Positions 47,588 through 56,400 of a stretch of DNA of 64,000 nucleotides are shown piece by piece (position 1 is the stretch's first letter; every line of letters starts with the position of its first letter). The stretch covers positions 457,734 through 521,733 of the forward strand of contig NZ_BMZN01000002.1 in assembly GCF_014652815.1 (NCBI RefSeq). The letters run 5' to 3'. The position numbers and the translations under genes were made by a program. This stretch comes from Alcaligenes pakistanensis. GTDB lineage: Bacteria; Pseudomonadota; Gammaproteobacteria; Burkholderiales; Burkholderiaceae_B. The notes under the pieces are model-generated. The model was given only the letters and a program-made list of their open reading frames with translations, was not told the origin of the DNA and ran no database searches.

Positions 47588-48703
47588 TTAATCTGCTTGA
47601 GCCAGAGTTTGCTGACTGTGTTGTGCAATCGCTAAACAGGCGGTCAGGCCGGGGGATTCGATGCCGAACAGATTCAGCAGTCCCGGGATGCCGTGGTTGG
47701 CGGGCCCCGAAAAGACGAAGTCGGCCGCTGCATGGCCTGCGGGCACAATTTTAGGCCGGATACCACTATAGGCGGGGTTCAGGCTGTTATCGGGCAGGGC
47801 AGGCCAATATTCGCGCACCGCAGCGTAAAAGGCTTGGCCCCGCTGCGGGTCCATATCGTAGTTTTCGTCCTGCACCCATTCTGTGTCTGGGCCAAAACGG
47901 GCCTGGCCGGCCAAGTCCAGTGTCAGATGCACACCGAGACCGGCTTTATTGGGCATGGGGTAAATCAGATGCTTGAAGGGCGAGCGGCCTGTCAGCGAAA
48001 AATAGCTGCCCTTGCACAGATAGGCGTTCGGGACGTGGCTGGGGTCCAGACCTTCTATGTGCCTTGCTGCATCAACCGCAGCCAGGCCTGCGGCATTGAT
48101 CAAATGGGTGGTGGTCAGGCTGAAAGCCTCGGCACCACCGACCTGAACCTCAAAGCCTTGGCCGGGCAGCACGCGGGCGCTGACAAAAGGGGTATTGAAT
48201 ACCAGTTGTGCACCGTGGTTTTCTGCATCGCCTTGCAAAGCTAGCATCAAGGCATGGGTATCCACAATGCCGGTAGAGGGTGACAGCAGGGCGGCGCTGC
48301 AATTCAAGGCCGGTTCCAATGCCTTGGCCTGAGCGGCATCCAGCCACTGCAAATCGTCCACGCCACAGGCACGTGCCTGATCCTGCAGTTTTTGCAGGCC
48401 AGCTTCCTGTTCTGGTGTCGTGGCTACAATCAGCTTGCCGCAACGGGCGTGGTCTATATGATGCTCTTGGCAGTAGTCATACAGCATGGCTTTGCCTTCT
48501 ACGCACAGCCGGGCCTTCAGGCTGCCGGGCGTGTAGTAGATACCAGCGTGGATGACTTCCGAGTTACGCGAGCTGACTCCATTGCCGATACTGGCGGTTT
48601 GCTCGATCAGCAGAACCTCCATGCCTTGCTGAGCCATTTGTCGGGCGCAGGCCAAACCTACGACTCCGGCTCCCAGCACTATGCAATCGACATCGTTTGC
48701 CAT
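47588..48703 (-). CDS. FAD-dependent oxidoreductase, L-2-hydroxyglutarate oxidase-like
   Basis: This 371-residue DAO-fold protein has the FAD motif [16 protein letters not shown], the [21 protein letters not shown] segment characteristic of the L-2-hydroxyglutarate oxidase/LhgO group, and [14 protein letters not shown] and GIRPKIV later. LhgO relatives oxidise L-2-hydroxyglutarate to 2-oxoglutarate. This would fit with glutarate metabolism around gcdH, but no glutarate hydroxylase gene is visible here. It may co-transcribe with purU (31 bases upstream of it). Confidence 0.88.
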   Translation of the reverse strand: MANDVDCIVLGAGVVGLACARQMAQQGMEVLLIEQTASIGNGVSSRNSEVIHAGIYYTPGSLKARLCVEGKAMLYDYCQEHHIDHARCGKLIVATTPEQEAGLQKLQDQARACGVDDLQWLDAAQAKALEPALNCSAALLSPSTGIVDTHALMLALQGDAENHGAQLVFNTPFVSARVLPGQGFEVQVGGAEAFSLTTTHLINAAGLAAVDAARHIEGLDPSHVPNAYLCKGSYFSLTGRSPFKHLIYPMPNKAGLGVHLTLDLAGQARFGPDTEWVQDENYDMDPQRGQAFYAAVREYWPALPDNSLNPAYSGIRPKIVPAGHAAADFVFSGPANHGIPGLLNLFGIESPGLTACLAIAQHSQQTLAQAD

Positions 48704-48791
48704 GATCAAGACCTTGTTGGCGCGTTGGAGTAAAAGGCGTAGTGTACTCCCGGCCTGTGGTCGCAGTCAGGCAGTGGATCGAAACGATGCA

Positions 48792-49304
48792 TCACACCAG
48801 CGATGGGGTCAGGTCAAAGTCGCCCGCATGGTAGATCAGGGGCTGATGGGCGCTGCGTTCGCAGTGGGTGACTTCACCAATAAAGATCAGATGATCGCCC
48901 GCTTCATGCACGGCATAGGGCTTGCATTCAAACCAGGCGCTGCAACGCTCGTCGTCCAGCATGGGTAAACCCAGCGGGGAGTGTTTGATGGGGTGGTCGC
49001 GAAAGCGTTCAGCTTGTTCGCCCCAGGCAAACCGTTTGGCCAGTGACAGCTGGCTGGCCCCTAAAACATGGATCACATAGCCTGCGCCTTGCACAAAGTG
49101 CGGCAGGGAATGGGAACGCTTGGCCAGCGACCATAGAACCAGGGGCGGGTTCAGGGAGACCGAGTTAAAGGAACTGACGGTCAGGCCAATGGCCTGACTC
49201 GGGTGGTCTTTATTGGGGCCGGTCACGACCGTGACGCCTGTAGCGAAACGGCCTAGTGCCGAGCGAAAGAAATCGCTATCGAAAGTAGAAGAGAAAACAG
49301 TCAT
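48792..49304 (-). CDS. Flavin reductase-like protein
   Basis: This 170-residue FMN-binding split-barrel protein has FRSALGRFATGVTVVTG, GLTVSSFNSVSLNPPLVLWSL and a closing PLIYHAGDFDLT, the pattern of NAD(P)H:flavin reductases that serve two-component monooxygenases. No partner monooxygenase lies nearby, so it may be a general flavin reductase. pdxH is 41 bases upstream in the same direction, so the pair may be co-transcribed. Confidence 0.88.
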   Translation of the reverse strand: MTVFSSTFDSDFFRSALGRFATGVTVVTGPNKDHPSQAIGLTVSSFNSVSLNPPLVLWSLAKRSHSLPHFVQGAGYVIHVLGASQLSLAKRFAWGEQAERFRDHPIKHSPLGLPMLDDERCSAWFECKPYAVHEAGDHLIFIGEVTHCERSAHQPLIYHAGDFDLTPSLV

Positions 49305-49345
49305 TGCATCATGTCTGACAGGAGGGCGTGACTGGAGCTACGCCT

Positions 49346-49978
49346 TTATGGAGCCAATCGGCTCAACTCCCATTCAGCTTGGTCCTTGCGGTCGAATACC
49401 AACCTGTCGTGCAGTCGCGAGGCGCGGCCCTGCCAAAATTCGATATGGTCTGGTATCAGTCGAAAGCCACCCCAATGTTCAGGGCGGGCGGGATGGTCAC
49501 CTAAGCTGTCAGTGTACTGCTGAGTGCGGGCATCCAGCTCGGCGCGGCTGATGGGCTGGCTCTGGGGCGAAACCCAGGCGCCAATGCGCGAGCCCAGCGG
49601 GCGGCTGTGGAAGTATTCGTCCGATTCGGCAGCGCTGACACGGCTGATGCGGCCTTCAAAGCGCACCTGGCGTTCCATGGAGGGCCAGAAAAAGGACAGG
49701 CTGGCCCAGGGGTTCTGGTCCAGGTCCTGGCCTTTGCGGGACAAGTAATTGGTAAAGAACACCAGGCCTTGCTCGTCGTAACCTTTAAGCAGCACGATAC
49801 GCGCCGACGGTCGGCCCTGAGCGTCGACCGTGGCCAGGGTCATGGCGGTCGGCTCGACTTCTTTCAGTTCCAGGGCCTGATCCAGCCAGCGTTGAAATTG
49901 CTGGCGGGGATCGGCGCAAAGTTCGTCTTCGCTCAGGGAAAAGCGTTCGTATTCGTTACGAAAATCAGCAAGGGACAT
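49346..49978 (-). CDS. pdxH: Pyridoxamine 5'-phosphate oxidase
   Basis: PdxH oxidises pyridoxine or pyridoxamine 5'-phosphate to pyridoxal 5'-phosphate using FMN. The 210-residue protein shows [50 protein letters not shown] and the C-terminal [10 protein letters not shown], all typical of the enzyme. The flavin reductase gene follows 41 bases later. Confidence 0.96.
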   Translation of the reverse strand: MSLADFRNEYERFSLSEDELCADPRQQFQRWLDQALELKEVEPTAMTLATVDAQGRPSARIVLLKGYDEQGLVFFTNYLSRKGQDLDQNPWASLSFFWPSMERQVRFEGRISRVSAAESDEYFHSRPLGSRIGAWVSPQSQPISRAELDARTQQYTDSLGDHPARPEHWGGFRLIPDHIEFWQGRASRLHDRLVFDRKDQAEWELSRLAP

Positions 49979-49987
49979 GGGGCGCTC

Positions 49988-50659
49988 TTAGGCTTGTTGA
50001 GGAGTAAGCAGTGCAGTCTGGTTCTGTAGTAATTGAACCACTGATTGCAGGCGTTTATCCAGAATTTTAGAGCGTTGCAGCGCCGAAGCGGTTTCCATGA
50101 CGTATTCGATGCAAGGGCCATTGGTGCCCTGGGCCGAATGCACCACTTGCCGCAGCTGTTCGTCCGGCATACGGGGTACGTAAGCATCGGTTTTGCGGTT
50201 CATGGTAAAGACCAGTGCGCGGATATCGCCCTGGCTGGTGCGGCAGCGCAACCAGCGGGGAATATAGGCACCACTGGGCATCTCGCGCAGCCATAGGGCA
50301 TCGAACACTTTGGGCACGCTGTCAGCAGGGATACGGAAGGCCATACCACGACAGGAACCACCTACATCCAGCCCAAAGACCAAACCGGGCTGCTCGGGCG
50401 TGCCGCGGTTGATACGTGACCATAAGCACAGCGCCCGGTGATAGCCGCGCAGCAAGGCTTGGCGCTGCTCGGCAAATTCAAAGTCGGGACGCCAGATCAG
50501 CGAGCCGTAGCCATAGACCCACAGGTCTTGCTTGTCACACCACTGCGCTTCTTCCAGGGACTGGCGCAAAGACGCATTGCGCTCTTCGTCACTCAGGATA
50601 CGAAAGCTGCACGGTGTGGGTACGGCGGAGGGTGAGTCGGAAATAGAATCGATGTTCAC
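49988..50659 (-). CDS. Glutathione-specific gamma-glutamylcyclotransferase (ChaC-like)
   Basis: This 223-residue ChaC-family protein has the substrate loop VYGYGSLIWRPDFEF and a downstream GLDVGGSCRGMAFRI and REMPSGAYIPRW, where the Glu of LREM is the expected catalytic acid. ChaC enzymes cleave intracellular glutathione into 5-oxoproline and Cys-Gly. An N-terminal extension of about 45 residues is present. With ggt (44881) the window has both a periplasmic and a cytoplasmic glutathione-degrading enzyme. It is 9 bases upstream of pdxH. Confidence 0.9.
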   Translation of the reverse strand: MNIDSISDSPSAVPTPCSFRILSDEERNASLRQSLEEAQWCDKQDLWVYGYGSLIWRPDFEFAEQRQALLRGYHRALCLWSRINRGTPEQPGLVFGLDVGGSCRGMAFRIPADSVPKVFDALWLREMPSGAYIPRWLRCRTSQGDIRALVFTMNRKTDAYVPRMPDEQLRQVVHSAQGTNGPCIEYVMETASALQRSKILDKRLQSVVQLLQNQTALLTPQQA

Positions 50660-50911
50660 GGCGAAAAGGGGTAGTAAGCCAAAATCATAGATGCTTGAAA
50701 CCTATGACAATTGTAGAGCAATGACAGTCCACTGTAGCGGGCTTTCTTGCTGATAACTAAGGAAAAATACTAATTTGCTTATATGAGTGTTGCTATTTGG
50801 CAGAGCGGAGTCAAGCTGCCAGGGCATAAGCAGCCTTTCAGGGGCGGAATAGGTGAAATTAGACGTAAAATCGACGGGTTTGGCCGTATGGGCCGGTGAT
50901 GGATTGATTGC

Positions 50912-51712
50912 ATGACAGAGCAGCACAACCTGGATGCCGAACGCCGTTTCGGTGGTTTGGATCGTTTGTATGGAGCCGGAGCGCGCGAGCGTCTGGCCGC
51001 CGCCCATGTGATGGTGGCCGGTATCGGGGGCGTAGGCACCTGGGCGGTAGAAGCCCTGGCCCGCTCTGCAGTCGGCCGGATCACCTTGATTGATCTGGAC
51101 AATATTGCCGAATCCAATATCAATCGCCAGTTGCCTGCGCTGGACAGCACCTTGGGCATGGCCAAAATTGAAGCCATGGCCCAGCGCATTGCCCAGATCA
51201 ACCCTACGTGTCAGCTTCAGTTGATTGAAGACTTTGTCACCGAGGATAATGCGGCCAGCCTGATGGATCAGCTTCCCACCGTGTTTTTGGATTGCACTGA
51301 TCAGGCCAGTGCCAAAATTGCCCTGATCCTGCAGGCCAAGCGTTGCAAGGTGCCGTTACTAAGTTGTGGCGGTGCGGGCGGTAAAACCGATCCCCTGAGC
51401 TTGCGCCGGGGAGATTTGTCGGTAGCACGCCATGATGCCTTATTGGGCAAGCTGCGTCAGATTCTGCGTAAACAACATGGTTTTGCGCGCGGCAGTGATG
51501 CTCAAGGTCGTGCCTTGAAGCGCGTGCCTCGTATGGGCGTGGATTGTCTGTGGTTTGAACAGGAAACCCGACTGCCGCAAAATTGGACCCAGTCAGAAGA
51601 CGGTGCCTTGCAGGGTTTGGCCTGTGCGGGCTACGGCTCCGGGGTCACGATCACGGCCAGCATGGGGATGCAGGCCGCTGATTACGCCCTAAACCGGATT
51701 TTGAACCAATAA
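50912..51712 (+). CDS. tcdA: tRNA threonylcarbamoyladenosine dehydratase
   Basis: TcdA (CsdL) uses ATP to close t6A into its cyclic form at A37 of tRNAs. The 266-residue MoeB/ThiF-fold protein begins with RFGGLDRLYGA and has VMVAGIGGVGTWAVEALARS, the Arg/Asn/Asp segment NINRQLPAL, DCTDQASAK and CGGAGGKTDP. Its 3' end overlaps the convergent pabC-like gene by 24 bases. The t6A-making tsaC gene is about 10 kb upstream. Confidence 0.95.
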   Translation: MTEQHNLDAERRFGGLDRLYGAGARERLAAAHVMVAGIGGVGTWAVEALARSAVGRITLIDLDNIAESNINRQLPALDSTLGMAKIEAMAQRIAQINPTCQLQLIEDFVTEDNAASLMDQLPTVFLDCTDQASAKIALILQAKRCKVPLLSCGGAGGKTDPLSLRRGDLSVARHDALLGKLRQILRKQHGFARGSDAQGRALKRVPRMGVDCLWFEQETRLPQNWTQSEDGALQGLACAGYGSGVTITASMGMQAADYALNRILNQ

Positions 51713-52339
51713 GGCATTCTGCCAGCCGCGCAAGGCATTCGAGACACGAATCGCCTTTGCATTCAGCAGGGCATCCAGGGAAATCTCCGCTTCCCGGACC
51801 AGACCGCTATTTAAAAGCGCTTGTCGTTGCACGCCGGGCAGCAACCAGCCTTGTGCTGGGGGTGTCCACCACTGTCCCTGATCGTCTTTGACATAAATAT
51901 TGCTGCGGCTGCCCTCGCAAACCCGGTTTTGCGTATCCAGAAAGACCACATCAAAGAGCTGGGGATGTTTTTCCAGTAGGGTAGCGGCATCCTGATACCA
52001 GGGACGATGCGTGGTCTTGTGCGAGAGTAGCGGGTCTTGGCTGGGTAAGGGGGTCTTGGACAGACATAGCTGTAAAGGGCCCTCCAGTGTGGGCAAGGCC
52101 TGGGCCTGTGCATTGGCGCTGGTATTGGCATTCCATAAGATACGCAGTCGCAGGGGCGTGTTGACAGGGGCCTGGCCCAGCGCCGTATGCATGGCTTGCA
52201 ACCAGATATTGGCATCCCAGTCGTAGCCCAGCTCCGTGCAACTACGCGCCACCCGTTCCAGATGCAGTTCCAGCAAGGGAATCTGGCCGTCCGCGTCTAC
52301 CCGCAAGGTTTCTATCAATTCAGGTTTGCTTTGGCTCAT
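51689..52339 (-). CDS. pabC: Aminodeoxychorismate lyase-like class IV aminotransferase
   Basis: This 216-residue fold-type IV PLP protein has the Schiff-base Lys in LLSHKTTHRPWY, CEGSRSNIYVK, LLPGVQRQALL and the phosphate-binding SNALRGW. Position directly after pabB (10-base gap) supports conversion of 4-amino-4-deoxychorismate to p-aminobenzoate. It is shorter than E. coli PabC (about 270 residues), mainly at the N-terminus. It overlaps tcdA tail to tail. Confidence 0.85.
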   Translation of the reverse strand: MSQSKPELIETLRVDADGQIPLLELHLERVARSCTELGYDWDANIWLQAMHTALGQAPVNTPLRLRILWNANTSANAQAQALPTLEGPLQLCLSKTPLPSQDPLLSHKTTHRPWYQDAATLLEKHPQLFDVVFLDTQNRVCEGSRSNIYVKDDQGQWWTPPAQGWLLPGVQRQALLNSGLVREAEISLDALLNAKAIRVSNALRGWQNALLVQNPV

Positions 52340-52349
52340 GATGCTGCCT

Positions 52350-53462
52350 TTAAGTCAGTGTTACGGGGGCTTGCAGCACGCGTGCTTTCCACAGGCACTC
52401 CAGCCATTCCTGATCAGGCTCGGAGTCCAGCACAATGCCACCACCCACGCCAAAGGTGCCTTGACCTTGATTGTTCAGCTCCAGGCTGCGGATGCTGACA
52501 TTCAGGGACACATCACCCTGGGGGCTAAGGTAGCCGACCGAGCCACAGTAAATGCCGCGTCGATGTTGTTCCAGACGACGTATGCATTGCATGGCGGCCA
52601 GCTTGGGTGCGCCCGTAATAGAACCACAAGGGAACAAGGCGCGCAGCAGCGTCTCCAGGCTGCAGTCCGGGTTTAGGTCGGCCTGGATGCTGGACGTCAT
52701 GGTCCAGACCGAGGCATATTGCTCTACATCGAACAAGCTGGTGGTTTGCACGGTGCCTGTGCGGGCCACCTGGCCCAAATCATTGCGCAGCAAATCCACA
52801 ATCATCAGGTTTTCGGCCCGGTCTTTCAGGCTGTTTTGCAGCTCTTGGGCGTTTTGCTGATCCTGCACTGGATCGGTATCGCGCGGGCGCGTGCCTTTCA
52901 TGGGGCGGGTGCGAATGCGACTGCCGCGTTTTTCCAGAAACAGCTCTGGTGATAACGACAGAATATGGCGATTACCTAAATCCAGATAGGCGCCGTAGGC
53001 GACTGGATGGCGGGTCGCCAGCGCGGTATAAAGATCGCGCGGTGCCATGCCTGACTGGATCTGTAGGGGCATGGTGTAGTTGATCTGGTAGAAATCCCCG
53101 GCTTGCAGCCCAGTTTGGACCTGGGCCAGGGCGTCTTTGTATTCTTGCTGGTTGATCTGCAGACTGACTTTCAGCTCAGGTGCCGCCGGATTGTTCCACA
53201 AGGCGACTTCCTGGGCTTGTTCAAACACCAGCGCATTCAGGGGCGCGTGTAGCGCAGGCTCGCGGGCCGGTAGACGGGGCTCAAACAGTTCGGCCAGCTC
53301 ATAGTCTAGCGCCAGGGCCACCCAATGGCCGGCTTGCCTGGCTTGTTCGATGTTTTCAAAAGCAGTACTTAACTCGTCAGGGCTACGGGCCTGGATATGG
53401 CCCAGGTAGCCCTGCATTTCCAGCGCATAGCCTTTTAGTCTGTCTTCAAATCGGCCATACAT
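52350..53462 (-). CDS. pabB: Aminodeoxychorismate synthase component I
   Basis: PabB turns chorismate and ammonia into 4-amino-4-deoxychorismate for folate. The 370-residue protein has the short N-terminal region followed by the chorismate-binding domain: INYTMPLQIQ, SLSPELFLEK, TRPMKGTRPRD, VDLLRNDLGQV and FPCGSITGAPKLAAM. The PIKGT-type motif here reads PMKGT, keeping the Lys characteristic of PabB. Its start overlaps the uvrA 3' end by 28 bases, so it is read from the uvrA transcript or an internal promoter. No pabA partner is adjacent. Confidence 0.93.
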   Translation of the reverse strand: MYGRFEDRLKGYALEMQGYLGHIQARSPDELSTAFENIEQARQAGHWVALALDYELAELFEPRLPAREPALHAPLNALVFEQAQEVALWNNPAAPELKVSLQINQQEYKDALAQVQTGLQAGDFYQINYTMPLQIQSGMAPRDLYTALATRHPVAYGAYLDLGNRHILSLSPELFLEKRGSRIRTRPMKGTRPRDTDPVQDQQNAQELQNSLKDRAENLMIVDLLRNDLGQVARTGTVQTTSLFDVEQYASVWTMTSSIQADLNPDCSLETLLRALFPCGSITGAPKLAAMQCIRRLEQHRRGIYCGSVGYLSPQGDVSLNVSIRSLELNNQGQGTFGVGGGIVLDSEPDQEWLECLWKARVLQAPVTLT

Positions 53463-56400
53463 GCGCCGTGTTCCTTTAAAAATTCCGCCAAAGCCATGCC
53501 CGTATGCGAGGCACGGTTGGCCTGTACCTGATCCGGGGTGCCTTGCACCACCAGTCTGCCGCCGCCCGAGCCGCCCTCAGGGCCCAGATCGACAATCCAA
53601 TCTGCTTCGGCAATCAAATCCAGATTATGTTCAATCACCAGCACGGTATGGCCGGCATCGACCAGACGGTGCAGCACCACAATCAGCTTTTCCACATCGG
53701 CCATGGACAGGCCCACGCTGGGCTCGTCCAGCACATACAGCGTGTGGGGAGCCTTGTAGGCGCGGCCAGTACGGGTCAGGCCTTCGTCCAGACGGGCCTT
53801 GACCAGTTCGCTGACCAGCTTGACGCGTTGCGCTTCACCACCTGACAGGGTGGGGGAAGGTTGGCCCAAGGTCAGATAGCCCAGGCCCACGCTTTGCATC
53901 AGCTGCAGGGGGCGCAGTATTTTAGGATGTGCCGCAAAATATTCAATCGCTTCATCCACATCCATTTGCAAAAGCTGGCCAACGGACACGTCCCGCCACG
54001 TTACAGACAGGGTTTCAGGGTTGAAACGCTTGCCGTGGCAGGCATCGCAAGGCACCTTAACGTCGGGCAGGAAGCTCATTTCCAGAGTGCGCATGCCTTG
54101 GCCTTCGCACAAGGGGCAGCGACCATCGCCCGTATTGAAGGAGAAGCGTGTGGCACTCCAGCCGCGCAAGCGGGCATCGTTGGTGTTGGCAAACAGCTTG
54201 CGCACCTCGTCCCAGAAGCCGATATAGGTGGCCGGGCAAGAGCGGGGTGTTTTTCCGATCGGGGTTTGATCCACTTCCAGCACGCGATCCAGGCTTTCCC
54301 AGCCGCTGATGCTGGAGCAACCTTGCCATACTGGCGTTTCTTTACTGCCAACGACACGCTGCAGATTATCCAGCATTACGTCGCGGGCAAAGGTGGATTT
54401 ACCGGAACCCGATACCCCCGTTACCAGACTGAGTTTGCCCAGCGGAATACCGGCCTGGACCTTGTTCAGATTGTGCAGGCTGGCACCGTGAACAGTCAGC
54501 ATGGGCGCATCGGCCTGTACCGGACGGCGTGCCTGCATAGGATGTTTAAGCGGTTCGCGCAGGTAGCGACCTGTCAGCGAATTAGGATTGGCCTCGATTT
54601 CTGCCAGTGTCCCTTGGGCGATGACCTCACCGCCGCGCTTACCGGCACCGGGGCCCATATCGATAATGTGCTGGGCACGGCGTATGGTGTCCTCGTCATG
54701 CTCAACTACGACCAGCGTATTGCCATTGCCTTCCAGGCGCGCCATGGCCTTGAGCAGGATCTGGTTGTCGCGCGGATGCAAACCAATCGTGGGTTCGTCC
54801 AGCACATAGCAAACGCCTTGCAGGTTTGATCCTAATTGGGCGGCCAGACGGATACGCTGGGCTTCGCCACCGGACAGGGTGGGGGCGGCGCGGTCCAAGG
54901 CCAGATAACCCAGGCCCACTTCGTGCATAAAGTCCAGACGGCTGCGGATTTCATTCAGAATGTCGCGCGCAATTTCGGCTTCGCGCCCGCTCATGTTCAG
55001 GCTGCCAAAAAAGATTTGTGCTTCATCCACGGGCAGACCGGCTAGTTTGGCAATGGATTGATCGCGCCACTCAAAGGCCAAAGACACGGGGTTCAAGCGT
55101 TGTCCGTGGCAGCTAGGGCACTCTACCGCTTCGCCTTCATAGCCGTTGTTCCAGCTATTTTCCTCGCCAGTTTGCTCTTGATCGAAGCCGGTCAGTTTCA
55201 GGCCGGTACCAAAGCAGTCTTTGCACCAGCCATGTTTGGAGTTGTAGGAAAACATGCGTGGGTCCGGCTCTGGAAAGCTGGTACCGCAGCACGGGCAGGC
55301 CCGTTTGACGGAGAAGTGTTGCTGGCTGGCGTTTGACAGTGGCTTGCCCAAACGGCGTTCGTCCAAAGACATGGCACCGGATGGCGTCAAGGGAGACAGT
55401 ACGCTAAAGGAGCCATGGCCCAGTTCCAGCGCATCGCGGATGGCTTGGCGCAACTGCAGTTCGTTGCGTGGGTCAATAATCAGATCGGCTACCGGCAGCT
55501 CCAGCGTGTGTTCGCTATAGCGGTCCAGACGTGGCCAAGGGTTGACGGGGATGAACTCGCCGTCCACACGCAAATGAGTGTAGCCCTTGCCTTGTGCCCA
55601 TTTGGCCAGGTCGGTGTAATAGCCTTTGCGGGCGGTCACCAAGGGAGCCAGCAGGCCGATATGTTCACCTCTATGATCGCGTAGCAATTGGGCCGCGATC
55701 TGTTCGGCGGTTTGCGGTGCTACGGGTACATGGCAGTCCGGGCAGTATTGGGTTGCCAGCTTGACGTACAGCAGACGCAGGAAATGGTGGATTTCCGTCA
55801 TGGTTGCCACCGTGGATTTGCGACCCCCACGACTGGTGCGCTGCTCAATAGCAACGGTAGGGGGAATGCCGTAAATCGCGTCCACATCGGGCTGACCAGC
55901 TGGCTGCACAATAGCGCGTGCGTACGCGTTCAGGGATTCCAGATAGCGGCGCTGGCCTTCATTAAACAGAATGTCGAAAGCCAAGGTGGATTTGCCCGAG
56001 CCCGACACACCCGTCACCACCGTAAAGGTGTTGTGGGGAATGTGGACTGAGATGTTTTTCAGATTGTGCTCGCGGGCATTCAGAATGGAAATCTGACCAT
56101 CAATATGGTCGCTGGCGCTGACCTTGTAATCGACGCTTGCTTCTTGGAACAGGGCCGAACCTTGGCCTATGGTGGCCTGCTCGTATTCTTTCAGGGCGTG
56201 GCCGGTATGCGATTGCGCTAGTGCCATGATGTCCGCTGGGGTTCCGGCACCCAGCAATTGGCCGCCGTGCTCGCCACCCTCGGGGCCCAGATCAATAATC
56301 CAGTCCGCCGCACGGATCAGATCCAGATTGTGTTCAATAATCAGCAGACTGTGACCAGCGGCCAGCAGCTTGCGGAAGGCGCGCATCAGGCGGGCAATAT

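Noticed and set aside
53861..54829. 322-codon plus-strand frame opposite uvrA
   Set aside because: Antisense of uvrA; other plus-strand frames under uvrA were rejected for the same reason.
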